A stretch of 25,894 nucleotides of DNA from Tannerella sp. oral taxon 808 (GTDB lineage Bacteria; Bacteroidota; Bacteroidia; Bacteroidales; Tannerellaceae), in assembly GCA_002890585.1 (NCBI GenBank), contig MIQB01000025.1, forward strand, positions 1 to 25,894, in the 5' to 3' direction. Every line of letters begins with the position of its first letter. Within the stretch, counting starts at the first letter, position 1. Below the pieces are notes generated by a model that had not been told where the DNA came from, did no database searches, and saw only the letters and a program-made list of their open reading frames with translations. Below are positions 15,525 through 23,591 of the stretch, piece after piece. Position numbers and translations under genes: made by a program.

Positions 15525-16232
15525 ATGCGAGAAATACAGATCTATGAAAACGCAGATAGCCTCTGCGCAGAAATGGTCGAAGCGATGATCGCCACGTCCA
15601 CCTTCGATCCGGTTCACATCGCCCTCTCGGGCGGCTCCACGCCCACGCTCCTCTTTGAGAAGATGGCGGAATACGACGATCCGGACGTGCTTAGGAACAT
15701 CCACTTCTACTGGGTCGATGAGCGGCACGTGCCCGAGGACGACCCAGAGAGCAACTACGGTGTCTTCCGCCGCCTCTTGGTTGACACCGGCATCGTCCCC
15801 GAGGAGAACGTCCACCCCATCAAGTATCACCCGGACATTCACCAAATGGCAGCGAACTACGAGCAGGAACTGCGCCAATTGGTGCCCTTCATGGACGATC
15901 TCCCCGTGTTCGACGAGATCATCCTCGGCGTCGGTGAGGACGGCCACACAGCCTCCATCTTCCCCGACCGCCTCGACCTCTTTGAGACGAAAGACATCGT
16001 AGCCGTCACACGTCACCCCGTGACCGGCCAAAGGCGCGTCACCCTGACCGGCAGCACGATCAATAACTGCTACGAAGTGACGGTGCTTTGCACCGGGGAG
16101 AAGAAGCGCCGCATCCTCGATAAGGTGCTCCGTTGGAATAATCCCGAGTATCCTATTTCGCACGTCAAGCTGCTACTGTTCGCGTCAGTCATCTTCAAGT
16201 TAGATCTCGCCGCCTCACGCTACAGCCTGTAA
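15525..16232 (+). CDS. pgl: 6-phosphogluconolactonase
   Basis: Hydrolyses 6-phosphogluconolactone to 6-phosphogluconate, the step after zwf. The 235-residue length fits the SOL/DevB family. The phosphate-binding motif ALSGGSTP lies at about 33-40, FYWVDERHVP with its conserved D-E-R at about 62-71, and the catalytic signature GVGEDGHTASIFP at about 135-147, with the usual Asp and His. The C-terminal TVLCTGEKKRR loop is also typical. The ATG at 15525 follows an AT-rich stretch without a Shine-Dalgarno, normal for Bacteroidota. A hairpin at 16265-16305 separates it from the convergent rsmE operon. Confidence 0.96.
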   Translation: MREIQIYENADSLCAEMVEAMIATSTFDPVHIALSGGSTPTLLFEKMAEYDDPDVLRNIHFYWVDERHVPEDDPESNYGVFRRLLVDTGIVPEENVHPIKYHPDIHQMAANYEQELRQLVPFMDDLPVFDEIILGVGEDGHTASIFPDRLDLFETKDIVAVTRHPVTGQRRVTLTGSTINNCYEVTVLCTGEKKRRILDKVLRWNNPEYPISHVKLLLFASVIFKLDLAASRYSL

Positions 16233-16264
16233 AGGTCTGCCCGCGATTGTTTAATGGTAAAAGA

Positions 16265-16305
16265 GAGAAGCCCGGAGACGTTTTCAGTTCGTCTTCGGGC
16301 TTCTC
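16265..16305. terminator. Bidirectional terminator between pgl and rsmE
   Basis: Arms 16265-16280 (GAGAAGCCCGGAGACG) and 16290-16305 pair over 16 bp with a single G-U wobble, around a 9-nt loop. The A-rich stretch to its left (TAAAAGAGA) gives leftward transcripts a U-rich tail. It lies between converging genes. Confidence 0.85.
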
Positions 16306-16337
16306 ATAGGTGGTTATATGTGCCGTTTAAATGCCAG

Positions 16338-17048
16338 TTATTCTCCGTTTAATACGTGGATGGCGTGGCAGGCGGCCAGCGCCGCCGTCTCCGTTCGGAG
16401 CCGCGTGCGGCCGAGCGACACCCCCGCGAATCCAGCCGCTTCAGCCATCTCCACCTCCTCCGCGCTGAAGTCCCCTTCCGGTCCGATCAGGATTAAAGCG
16501 TCGTTGCCATGGTGGTAGGACGTGCTGAGGGGTGGCAACTCCGATGAGCGACAATGCGCAATCAGTCGGTCGCCGGCCTCCGCGGCGTGACGGGAGATGA
16601 AGTCGGCAAAGTTCGTCATGCCCTCAATCAGCGGCAGGTGTGCCTGTCCGGACTGCTTCATGGCAGACACCGCGACGCGTTGCAGGCGTTCTCGTTTCAC
16701 CTCGCGCCGCTCCGAATAGCGGCATCGCAGCAGCGTGACGCTGTCAACGCCGATCTCCGTAGCCTTCTCAAGAAACCACTCCATGCGATCGATGCTTTTC
16801 GTCGGTGCCACAGCCACGTGTAAGCCGTATGCCCACGGCCGCGGCGCCTCTCTTTGCTCCACGACCCTCACCCGACAGCGGCGCGTATCGGCCTCCTCGA
16901 TCACGGCACGGTAGAACACTCCTCGACCATCCGTTACGGTCAGCTCCGCGCCACGCCCGAGGCGCAGCACCCTTGTGCAATGCATCGATTCCTCCTCCGG
17001 CAGCAGCGGGTCGGTAGCGATTAGCGGGGCGTAGAAGATTGGCGTCAT
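16338..17048 (-). CDS. rsmE: 16S rRNA (uracil1498-N3)-methyltransferase RsmE
   Basis: A SPOUT-fold methyltransferase that transfers a methyl group from S-adenosylmethionine to N3 of U1498 of 16S rRNA in the small ribosomal subunit. The 236 residues match the family. An N-terminal PUA-like domain (about 1-68, with HCTRVLRLGRG) leads to the SPOUT domain: PTKSIDRMEWFLEKATEIGV at 82-101, the knot and cofactor motifs IGPEGDFS at 188-195 and LGRTRLRTETA at 212-222. It lies 13 bp after the bifunctional-nuclease-domain gene on the same strand, so the two form an operon read from the promoter near 17723. Confidence 0.95.
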   Translation of the reverse strand: MTPIFYAPLIATDPLLPEEESMHCTRVLRLGRGAELTVTDGRGVFYRAVIEEADTRRCRVRVVEQREAPRPWAYGLHVAVAPTKSIDRMEWFLEKATEIGVDSVTLLRCRYSERREVKRERLQRVAVSAMKQSGQAHLPLIEGMTNFADFISRHAAEAGDRLIAHCRSSELPPLSTSYHHGNDALILIGPEGDFSAEEVEMAEAAGFAGVSLGRTRLRTETAALAACHAIHVLNGE

Positions 17049-17061
17049 GGCGCGGGCCGCG

Positions 17062-17679
17062 TTACTGGGGGTTGTTGGCTGGTTCGCGGCGCATGAGTTC
17101 GTCTTGGTAAATCTTGGCCAGTTCGTACTTCTCTTCGCCTACGGCTTTCTCGAGCATGGCCTCGATCTCGTAAGCCTCTTGCCGCCGGAGCCATTTGCGC
17201 AGCAGCTGTGGGTCGCGGATCTTCTCCGGATCAGCATCATCGGGCGGAAGCCCCTCTTCGGCGTCTGTTGGCGGCACGATGGCGCAGCGTTGCATCAGGC
17301 TCTCGAAGGTGTAGATCGGGCACTTTAGGCGCAGGGCCAGCGCCACGGCGTCAGATGTGCGCGAGTCGATGCGCACCTCTTTGCCCTCGTCATCCACAAA
17401 GACGAGTTCCGAAAAGAAGACTCCATCCTCGAAGCGATAGATGAAGACTTCCTTCAGCCTTAGGTGGAAGGCATGCGTCATGCCCACGATCAGGTCGTGC
17501 GTCATGGGGCGGCTTGTCAGCATCCCCTCCAGCGCCACGGCGATGGACTGCGCCTCAGGCAGCCCGATGATCACCGGTAACCGGCGCGGCCCGTCGTCTT
17601 TCAAGATCAGGGCGTAAGCATTCGATTGCACGCGCGAGTTCATCACACCTTGTACGGTTAATTCCACTTTGTTGTCCAC
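17062..17679 (-). CDS. Bifunctional nuclease (BFN/DUF151) domain protein with UvrB/C-like tail
   Basis: 205 residues. Residues 1 to about 135 form the BFN/DUF151 domain: VQGVMNSRVQSNAYALILKD, LPVIIGLPEAQSIAVAL, the RPMTHDLI motif and IDSRTSDAVALALR are typical. The C-terminal part (about 160-197, RQEAYEIEAMLEKAVGEEKYELAKIYQDE) resembles the UVR protein-interaction motif of UvrB/UvrC. This two-domain layout is common in Bacteroidota. BFN proteins have been described as nucleases active on RNA and DNA, but the role here is inferred. The start codon is GTG (17679-17677), supported by an AGGAG site nine bases upstream. It leads an operon with rsmE. Confidence 0.88.
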   Translation of the reverse strand: MDNKVELTVQGVMNSRVQSNAYALILKDDGPRRLPVIIGLPEAQSIAVALEGMLTSRPMTHDLIVGMTHAFHLRLKEVFIYRFEDGVFFSELVFVDDEGKEVRIDSRTSDAVALALRLKCPIYTFESLMQRCAIVPPTDAEEGLPPDDADPEKIRDPQLLRKWLRRQEAYEIEAMLEKAVGEEKYELAKIYQDELMRREPANNPQ

Positions 17680-17722
17680 GATTTTCTTCTCCTATGTTGT
17701 GTGTGTTGGTATTTGTATAGGG

Positions 17723-17730
17723 CAAAAGTA
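17723..17730 (-). promoter_or_regulatory. Putative promoter (-7 box) of the BFN-rsmE operon
   Basis: On the minus strand TACTTTTG matches TAnnTTTG, 44 bp upstream of the GTG start at 17679. This places the start site just before the AGGAG ribosome-binding sequence. Confidence 0.6.
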
Positions 17731-17849
17731 GTGATCTTTTAAAACCGTATTTCCCGCTATCCATGCGGGTTTTCAACACTTCCGGCAGGGGGCGTCAGCG
17801 GGTGGGGAGGGGGTGCGGATGTGGGCAATAGCCACGTACAAAGCTCTCC

Positions 17850-17857
17850 TATATTTG
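17850..17857 (+). promoter_or_regulatory. Putative promoter (-7 box) of topA
   Basis: TATATTTG matches TAnnTTTG exactly, 36 bp before the ATG at 17894. This supports that ATG rather than the in-frame one at 17813, which lies upstream of the promoter. No clean -33 TTTG is seen. Confidence 0.65.
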
Positions 17858-17893
17858 CGCCCGCTTTTTACAAATCATTTGAACTACAGAGAT

Positions 17894-20239
17894 ATGCAGA
17901 AGAATCTGGTGATTGTGGAGTCGCCGGCGAAAGCCAAAACGATCGAGAAATTTTTGGGGAAAGACTACCGGGTGATGTCGAGTTATGGGCACATCCGCGA
18001 CTTGAGCACGAAGGAGCTGGGCATTGATGTGGCCCATCATTTTAAGCCGCAGTATGTGGTGCCGGATGACAAGAAAAAATTGGTGGCGGAGCTGAAGCGG
18101 GCGTCGCAGGAGGCACGGGAAGTGTTGCTTGCGTCTGATGAGGATCGCGAGGGAGAGGCCATCGCGTGGCACCTTAGCGAGGCGTTAGAGCTGGCGCCAG
18201 ACAGGACGCAGCGCATCGTGTTTCACGAGATTACGAAGCCGGCCATCCTGCACGCGTTAGAGACGCCGCGGGGCATCGACATCAACCTTGTGAACGCGCA
18301 GCAGGCGCGGCGGGTGTTAGACCGGATTGTGGGATTTGAGCTTTCGCCCGTGTTGTGGCGCAAGGTGAAGCCGGCGCTCTCGGCTGGGCGGGTGCAGTCG
18401 GTGGCTGTGCGGCTGATCGTGGAGCGGGAACGCGAGATCGGGCGGTTCGTGTCAGAGGCTTCGTTTCGTGTCATGGCGCACTTCTTGCTCCCTGATGGAA
18501 AGACGACGCTCCGGGCTGAACTCAATCGTCGGCTGAAGGATCGTGACGAGGCAGCTGCCTTCCTTCAGGTCTGCCAAAAGCCTACGACGACCTTCACGAT
18601 AGAAGACACCACGAAGCGGCCGCTCAAGAAGTCGCCCGCACCACCCTTCACCACCTCCACACTGCAGCAGGAGGCTGCACGCAAGTTGGGCTTCTCCGTA
18701 GCACAAACGATGATGGTAGCCCAAAGACTGTATGAGGCTGGCTTCATTACATACATGCGTACTGACTCGTTCAACCTGAGCGACGTGGCGCTGAAGGCTT
18801 CGCACGAGGCCATTGTGGGTGAATATGGCGAGCGTTACCACAAGCTCCGCCGTTATCACACGAAGAGCAAGGGCGCACAGGAGGCGCACGAGGCTATCCG
18901 ACCGACGAATATGGGTGCACCCGAAATCAACGCCGGGGCGCAGGAGAAGCGCCTGTATGACCTTATATATAAGCGCACGCTGGCCTGCCAGATGGCTGAC
19001 GCGGAGCTGGAACGCACAACGATCTCGATCGGCATCGGGGGGCGCAGCGACAAGTTCGTGGCCGTGGGTGAGGTGATCAAGTTTGATGGCTACCTGCGTG
19101 TCTACCGCGAGAGCTCCGACGAGGAGGCTGAGGCGTCAGAGCAGGAGAATGGGCTGCTGCCTACGGTCAATGTAAGCGATCGGCTGACGGCGCAGGAGAT
19201 CGTGGCTACGGAACGCTTCACGCAGCGGCCACCGAGGTACACCGAGGCGGGGTTAGTACACCGCATGGAAGAGCTCGGCATTGGGCGACCCTCGACGTAC
19301 GCCCCGACGATCCAAACGATTCAGAACCGGGAGTATGTGGTGCGTGGCGACAAGCCTGGTGAGGAGCGACGGTATCGCATCCTGACCCTCCGCAACGGGC
19401 AGATCACGGAGAGCGAGAAGCGCGAGATGGTGGGGGCTGATCGGAACAAACTGTTCCCCACGGACGTGGGCACGGTGGTGAATGACTTCTTGACGGAATC
19501 GTTCCCGGAGGTGGTCGATTATCACTTCACGGCCAATGTGGAGAAGGACTTTGATGCCATCGCCGAGGGTAAGCTGATCTGGACTGAGGCGATGGATCGA
19601 TTCTACAAGTTCTTCCACCCAATGGTGGAGAAGACGCTGGCCACGCGCGAGAGCCACAGGGCAGGGGAGAGGCTGTTGGGGACGGATCCGAAGAGTGGCC
19701 TGCCCGTCTCGGTCAAGATTGGGCGTTACGGCCCCGTGGCGCAGATCGGGGTGGTGAACCAAGAGGACAAGTCGGCCGCCAAGCCGCGCTTCGCATCGCT
19801 GATGAAGACGCAATCGATCGAGACGATCACGCTGGAGGAGGCCTTGGAGCTCTTCAAGCTGCCGCGCGTGGTGGGCGAGTTTGAGGGCAAGGAGATGGTG
19901 GCCGCCGTGGGGCGGTTCGGCCCCTTCATTCGCCATGAAAGCACCTTCGTCTCCATCCCCAAGACGCTCGACCCGACATCCATCACCCCGGAGGCGGCCA
20001 TCGCGCTGATCGAGGAGAAACGCGCCAAGGAGGCGCAGCGGCATATTAAGGCGTTTGCTGAGGAGCCGGGGTTGGAGATCCTCAATGGGCGTTATGGCGC
20101 CTACATCGCCTTCAATGGCTCGAACTATCGCATCCCGAAGGATGCCGTGGCGGCTGATCTGACGTTAGCGGATTGCCGACGGATCATTGCCGAGGCGGCC
20201 GATAAGCCGAAGCGGCGGGTGCCGAGGCGGAAGAGCTGA
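17894..20239 (+). CDS. topA: DNA topoisomerase I
   Basis: A type IA topoisomerase that relaxes negatively supercoiled DNA by single-strand passage, forming a 5'-phosphotyrosyl link. Started at MQKNLVIVESPAKAKT (17894) it has 781 residues, a normal length for Bacteroidota. The Toprim domain has the catalytic Glu in VIVESPAKAKTIEKF (about 5-19) and the metal-binding D82-x-D84 in SDEDREGEAIAWHL. The active-site Tyr287 lies in GFITYMRTDSF. The C-terminus has no four-Cys zinc fingers. Instead it has Gly-rich repeat motifs such as KIGRYGPVAQIG, AVGRFGPFIRHES and ILNGRYGAYIAFNG, as in the zinc-free type found in this phylum. The final 15 residues are basic. Its codon usage shows more weakly biased third positions than zwf. 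Confidence 0.97.
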   Translation: MQKNLVIVESPAKAKTIEKFLGKDYRVMSSYGHIRDLSTKELGIDVAHHFKPQYVVPDDKKKLVAELKRASQEAREVLLASDEDREGEAIAWHLSEALELAPDRTQRIVFHEITKPAILHALETPRGIDINLVNAQQARRVLDRIVGFELSPVLWRKVKPALSAGRVQSVAVRLIVEREREIGRFVSEASFRVMAHFLLPDGKTTLRAELNRRLKDRDEAAAFLQVCQKPTTTFTIEDTTKRPLKKSPAPPFTTSTLQQEAARKLGFSVAQTMMVAQRLYEAGFITYMRTDSFNLSDVALKASHEAIVGEYGERYHKLRRYHTKSKGAQEAHEAIRPTNMGAPEINAGAQEKRLYDLIYKRTLACQMADAELERTTISIGIGGRSDKFVAVGEVIKFDGYLRVYRESSDEEAEASEQENGLLPTVNVSDRLTAQEIVATERFTQRPPRYTEAGLVHRMEELGIGRPSTYAPTIQTIQNREYVVRGDKPGEERRYRILTLRNGQITESEKREMVGADRNKLFPTDVGTVVNDFLTESFPEVVDYHFTANVEKDFDAIAEGKLIWTEAMDRFYKFFHPMVEKTLATRESHRAGERLLGTDPKSGLPVSVKIGRYGPVAQIGVVNQEDKSAAKPRFASLMKTQSIETITLEEALELFKLPRVVGEFEGKEMVAAVGRFGPFIRHESTFVSIPKTLDPTSITPEAAIALIEEKRAKEAQRHIKAFAEEPGLEILNGRYGAYIAFNGSNYRIPKDAVAADLTLADCRRIIAEAADKPKRRVPRRKS

Positions 20240-20266
20240 AAAACGAAAAACGAAAAACGAAAAATG
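20239..20266 (+). repeat. Heptamer repeat AAAAACG after topA
   Basis: Three AAAAACG units and an AAAAATG begin at the last base of the topA stop codon and run into the terminator stem. The 7-bp period matches those of the unrelated heptamer runs at 8021-8055 and 13812-13867. Confidence 0.8.
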
Positions 20267-20314
20267 CCGGGCACATGCATGAGGATCCCCCCTCACCCGC
20301 GTGTGCCCGGCATT
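20263..20314 (+). terminator. Intrinsic terminator of topA
   Basis: AATGCCGGGCAC (20263-20274) pairs with GTGCCCGGCATT (20303-20314). The stem continues with minor mismatches to GAGG/CCTC around an ATCCCC loop, and a T-run (TTCTTTTT) follows. The core GCCGGGCACATGC is shared with the terminator at 10962-11012. The A-rich left flank would also serve leftward transcription. Confidence 0.88.
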
Positions 20315-20354
20315 CTTTTTACCCACCCACCTATAATCATTGACCATTAATTAG

Positions 20355-20564
20355 TGCCCCGAGCGCGGGTACGCCTCATTTTAGATTCCAACGGACTGCC
20401 CCCAGCGCGGGTACGCCTTGTTTGAGTCTCCAACGGACTGCCCCGAGTGCGGGTACGCCTTGTTTTAGATTCCAACGGATTGCCCCGAGCGCGGGTACGC
20501 CTCATTTTAGATTCCAACGGGGTGCCCCGAGCGTGGGTACGCCTCGTTTGAGTCTCCAATAATA
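20355..20564. repeat. 42-bp GC-rich tandem array (five copies)
   Basis: Units start at 20355, 20397, 20439, 20481 and 20523, each with TGCCCC(G/C)AG near the start and GGGTACGCCT in the middle. Two subtypes differ in the second half (TTTTAGATTCC and TTTGAGTCTCC). On the minus strand they read as an Arg-rich 14-residue repeat (RRTRARG type), but that frame would need a TTG start, and differences between copies are not mainly silent, so I treat it as non-coding. Confidence 0.9.
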
Positions 20565-20712
20565 AGTCGAAGCACTTGCTGGTTAATATCGGAGTCTCCA
20601 ATAATAAGCCGCATCACTTGCTGGTTAATATCAAAACCTGCGATAATAAACTGAATCACTTGCTGGTTAATGTCGGAGCTTCAGATAATAAACCGAATCA
20701 CTCACGGTTTAT
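20559..20712. repeat. 42-bp AT-richer tandem array (about 3.7 copies)
   Basis: Units start at 20559, 20601, 20643 and 20685 with ATAATAA, followed by CACTTGCTGGTTAAT. The sequence differs from the abutting GC-rich array, but the period is the same 42 bp. AGTCTCCAAT at the junction is shared by both. The array ends about 65 bp from the stop of the leftward gene. Nothing else is evident in 20315-20354. Confidence 0.9.
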
Positions 20713-20776
20713 TATTTCATAAGGAAATGAGGCGCCCCCCCAAGTGGATATGCCCCGGCGATAGTTCCCATTGCGC

Positions 20777-22000
20777 CTATCGGAAGGTTTTGAGGGGGAA
20801 AGTGGGGTGGAATCGCAGGTAGATGCCGAAGGAGTAGCTGAAGCGATCGCCCTCGTAGCTGTGGCGGCCCTGGGGGTCGTCGATGGGGGCGGCGAGGCGA
20901 TGGAAGGCGTCGAAGTCGATGCCAAACGCGCAGTCGGGGCTGAGGCTGCGGGTGTATTCGGCGCCGAAGAGGAGCATGCGCGGGCGGTGGTAGACGGCGT
21001 CCTCGAGGTAGGTGGAGATGACGCCGAAATAGGGGTGGCCGAAGAGCGAGACGAAGTTGTGACACTGCCAATAAGCCGTGCGGAGGCGGAAGTCCGACAG
21101 GTCGACCCGGGCGCCCACATAGCGCCCATAGCCGCGCTTGACGGGCCAGAGGTTGCCGGCGTGTTGGTAATAACCGGCCAGGTTGAGCTCCAGGGCCACC
21201 TGGCGGAGTGTGCTGCGATGGGCGTTCCACTCGAGGCCAAGGCCGACGGCACCGTTGAGCATCGTCTGCACGGCCTGGTCGCCGTTGATCGTGTCGATCT
21301 CGCCCCCGCGGTGCTGGGCGAGGCCCTGGGCGAGGGCGTAGAGATGGAGCGGCGCGTCGGGCCGGGTGATGGAGTAGCGCGAGGATAGGCCGAAGGTGAA
21401 GGCCTCCTGATGGGTATCGAGTTTATAGATGAAGCTCTCCCAATTGATCCAGACATCGAGCGCGGCGCGGCGCGGGTGGTAGAGCAGCTGGAAGCCCGCC
21501 TCGGGGTCGGCCGAGAGGTTGAGCTCGGGGTTATAAAGCGGCTCGATGAGGCGATGGTTAGCGCCCCCGTAGAGGTCGCCAAGGACGATGTCGACCTGCG
21601 GCGAGAGGGCCACGCGGGCGCGGAAGTAGGGCAGCAGGTGCACATTGTGGCGCGAGGCCTCGCCGCGCCAGACGGCAATGTCGTTGTAAGCAAAAGCTGG
21701 GTAACGGTTCGCGCCCCAGAACCAGAGGGAGTGTACGCCGGCCTCGATGGCCACACGCTCCGCGGGGCGATAGACGAGGCGGGGTTGCAGGCGGAAGCCG
21801 GGCATGGTGTAGCCCTTGGCAGCGTAAGTGGCGCTCTCGGCGTTGCGGAAGAAGTTGAGGTTATCCACCTCAAGCGAGAGGCAGCCCACCTCGCCCGCGG
21901 GAAGGGCCGTGGAGGTGGCAAAGACACGCTCGTCGAGTTGCGCATGGGCCGTGAGCGAGGCCATAAGTAGGAGGCCGAGGGAGAGGCAATGGATGTTCAT
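20777..22000 (-). CDS. Outer-membrane beta-barrel-like protein
   Basis: 407 residues, starting with a cleavable signal peptide (LLLMASLTAHA, cut before QLDERVF at about 20-21) and no lipobox Cys. The rest consists of alternating short strands rich in Tyr, Phe and Trp at every second residue with Gly/Asn-Asp turns (for example FRLQPRLVYRPAERVAIEAG and FGAEYTRSLSPDCAFGIDF), ending in FSYSFGIYLRFHP. This is the pattern of an outer-membrane barrel of roughly 14-16 strands. I do not recognise a named family; the size would suit a porin- or transport-like protein, but this is inference. It is divergent from the sugar transporter at 22164 and monocistronic. Confidence 0.65.
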   Translation of the reverse strand: MNIHCLSLGLLLMASLTAHAQLDERVFATSTALPAGEVGCLSLEVDNLNFFRNAESATYAAKGYTMPGFRLQPRLVYRPAERVAIEAGVHSLWFWGANRYPAFAYNDIAVWRGEASRHNVHLLPYFRARVALSPQVDIVLGDLYGGANHRLIEPLYNPELNLSADPEAGFQLLYHPRRAALDVWINWESFIYKLDTHQEAFTFGLSSRYSITRPDAPLHLYALAQGLAQHRGGEIDTINGDQAVQTMLNGAVGLGLEWNAHRSTLRQVALELNLAGYYQHAGNLWPVKRGYGRYVGARVDLSDFRLRTAYWQCHNFVSLFGHPYFGVISTYLEDAVYHRPRMLLFGAEYTRSLSPDCAFGIDFDAFHRLAAPIDDPQGRHSYEGDRFSYSFGIYLRFHPTFPLKTFR

Positions 22001-22035
22001 TCTTTCTTTACCCGAAATAATTCATAGAGGGGGCG

Positions 22036-22043
22036 CAAACATA
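22036..22043 (-). promoter_or_regulatory. Putative promoter (-7 box) of the barrel protein gene
   Basis: On the minus strand TATGTTTG matches TAnnTTTG, 36 bp upstream of the start at 22000, at a position typical for a short Bacteroidota leader. Confidence 0.6.
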
Positions 22044-22163
22044 GACGGCACATGTAAAAAGAACGCTTCCCCACATTGCCCGTACTTTTACACGCCTCAG
22101 GGAAATACAGCCTGAGCAGTCATTTATAAGTATCAATTCACCTTCAAAACATCAAACAAAAAA

Positions 22164-23450
22164 ATGGACACAGTAAAACAAGAAAAGAGCAACGTTTTAG
22201 TCATCGCCGTCATGTTCCTCCTCTTCTTCATGATCGCGTTCGTGACCAACTTCGCCGGCTCAATGGGCGTCATCGTCAAGACGCAGTTCGGCGCCAGCAA
22301 CGCCCTCTCGCAGCTCGGCACGCTGGCTAACTTCATCGCCTACGCCTGCTTCGGCATCCCCACGGGGATGATCCTCAAGCGCCGCGGCTACAAGTTCACC
22401 TCCCTCTTGGCCACCATCGTCGGCTTCGTCGGCGTGGGCATCCAGTTCCTTTCGGGTTATGTCGATCCCTCGATCGCCTTCGGCATCTACGTGCTCGGCG
22501 CCTTCGTGGCCGGCATCTCCATGTGCCTGCTCAACACCACCGTCAATCCGATGCTCAACACCATCGGTGGTGGCGGAAACCACGGCAACCAGCTCGTCCA
22601 GTTCGGCGGCTCTTGCAATTCCATCGGCGGCACCATCGCGCCCATCCTTTTGGGTTACCTCATCGGCGGCTCCGTGCAGACCGCCAAGGTGAGCGACGCC
22701 GCACCAGCCATGATCATCGCCATGACCATCTTCGCCTTGGCCTTCGTCATCATCCTGCTGACTCACATCCCCGAGCCGCACATGGAAACGGCCGAGGAAC
22801 GCGCCGCACGCCTCTCGGGCCATACCCAGAAAGACCCCTACGGCCCGATGTCGTTCCGCCACTTTGTGCTTGGCGCCGTGGCCATCTTCTTCTACGTCGG
22901 CATCGAGGTAGGCATTCCGAACACGGCCAACCTCTACATGTCTAACCTCGAGTGGGTAGGCCCATTAGTAGCCGGCACACTCGTCGGTTTCTACTGGTTC
23001 CTGATGATGTGCGGCCGGCTCGTAGGCGGTGCCGTCGGTGGCCGCGTCTCCAGCAAGGCCATGCTCACGGTTGTTAGCCTACTGATGATCGTCTTCCTGC
23101 TCTGCCTCATCTTCATTCCGGAGTCCGTTCGCTTCCGCATCCCCGTCATCGGCGCCGAGGTGCCATTGAGCATGGTCTTCATGTTCCTCTGCGGACTGTG
23201 CACATCAGTCATGTGGGGCGCCATCTACAACCTCGCAGCCGAAGGCTTAGGCAAATACACCCCCGTGGCGTCGGGCATCTTCATGGCCCTCGTCTGCGGT
23301 GGCGGCGTCATCTCGTTCATCCAAAACCTTGTGGCCGACCGGGTCGGCTTCATTGGCAGTTACTGGGTGATCATCCTTGCCGTCTGCTACCTTTTGTTTT
23401 ACGCCCTCGTCGGCTCGAAGAATGTCAACCGCGACATCCCGACGGAATGA
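22164..23450 (+). CDS. MFS sugar transporter of the FHS (FucP-like) type
   Basis: A 428-residue inner-membrane protein with about 12 transmembrane helices, beginning with LVIAVMFLLFFMIAFVTNFAG at about 12-32. Family features are the GILxKxQFGAS-like loop (VIVKTQFGASNALSQLG), the FGIPTGMILKRRGYK loop (MFS motif A variant) after helix 2, NPMLNTIGGGGNHGNQLVQFGG in the helix 4-5 region, and the central cytoplasmic loop after PEPHME. These resemble the fucose/glucose-galactose/N-acetylglucosamine proton symporters common in Bacteroidota. The substrate is not deducible; no catabolic gene is adjacent. An intrinsic terminator at 23474 ends the transcript, so it is probably monocistronic. A TAnnTTTG-like box with one mismatch lies at 22083-22090. 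Confidence 0.88.
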   Translation: MDTVKQEKSNVLVIAVMFLLFFMIAFVTNFAGSMGVIVKTQFGASNALSQLGTLANFIAYACFGIPTGMILKRRGYKFTSLLATIVGFVGVGIQFLSGYVDPSIAFGIYVLGAFVAGISMCLLNTTVNPMLNTIGGGGNHGNQLVQFGGSCNSIGGTIAPILLGYLIGGSVQTAKVSDAAPAMIIAMTIFALAFVIILLTHIPEPHMETAEERAARLSGHTQKDPYGPMSFRHFVLGAVAIFFYVGIEVGIPNTANLYMSNLEWVGPLVAGTLVGFYWFLMMCGRLVGGAVGGRVSSKAMLTVVSLLMIVFLLCLIFIPESVRFRIPVIGAEVPLSMVFMFLCGLCTSVMWGAIYNLAAEGLGKYTPVASGIFMALVCGGGVISFIQNLVADRVGFIGSYWVIILAVCYLLFYALVGSKNVNRDIPTE

Positions 23451-23473
23451 TTCATACAGAAGTTTGGGTGTCA

Positions 23474-23502
23474 AAAAGGGCAATTACAAGGATTGCCCTT
23501 TT
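23474..23502 (+). terminator. Intrinsic terminator after the MFS gene
   Basis: AAAAGGGCAAT (23474-23484) and its perfect complement ATTGCCCTTTT (23492-23502) flank a 7-nt loop; the T-run is part of the right arm. It separates the transporter from the dipeptidase gene. Confidence 0.9.
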
Positions 23503-23514
23503 CCATACACATTC

Positions 23515-23546
23515 GCCCCGAGAGCACCGGGGCTCCTCTACATTTG
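23515..23546 (+). promoter_or_regulatory. Promoter with overlapping palindrome upstream of the dipeptidase gene
   Basis: TACATTTG at 23539-23546 matches the -7 consensus, 46 bp before the ATG at 23592. A perfect inverted repeat GCCCCG / CGGGGC (23515-23520 and 23528-23533) covers the position where the -33 element should be. It may be an operator replacing a normal -33 box. Confidence 0.5.
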
Positions 23547-23591
23547 AACCACTTATTTATTAGAAACGCAAACCATAAAAACAACAGCGTA

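Noticed and set aside
20347..20601. A possible Arg-rich 14-residue-repeat protein on the minus strand
   Set aside because: It needs a TTG start, differences between copies are not mainly silent, and its reading frame is a simple consequence of a 42-bp period; better explained as a non-coding array.
20698..21945. A 415-residue open frame on the minus strand, overlapping the barrel protein gene
   Set aside because: It is a +1/-1 shadow of the barrel gene: low-complexity Ser/Pro/Arg/Thr content caused by high G+C third positions, no signal or domain, while the other frame has a signal peptide and beta-strand pattern.
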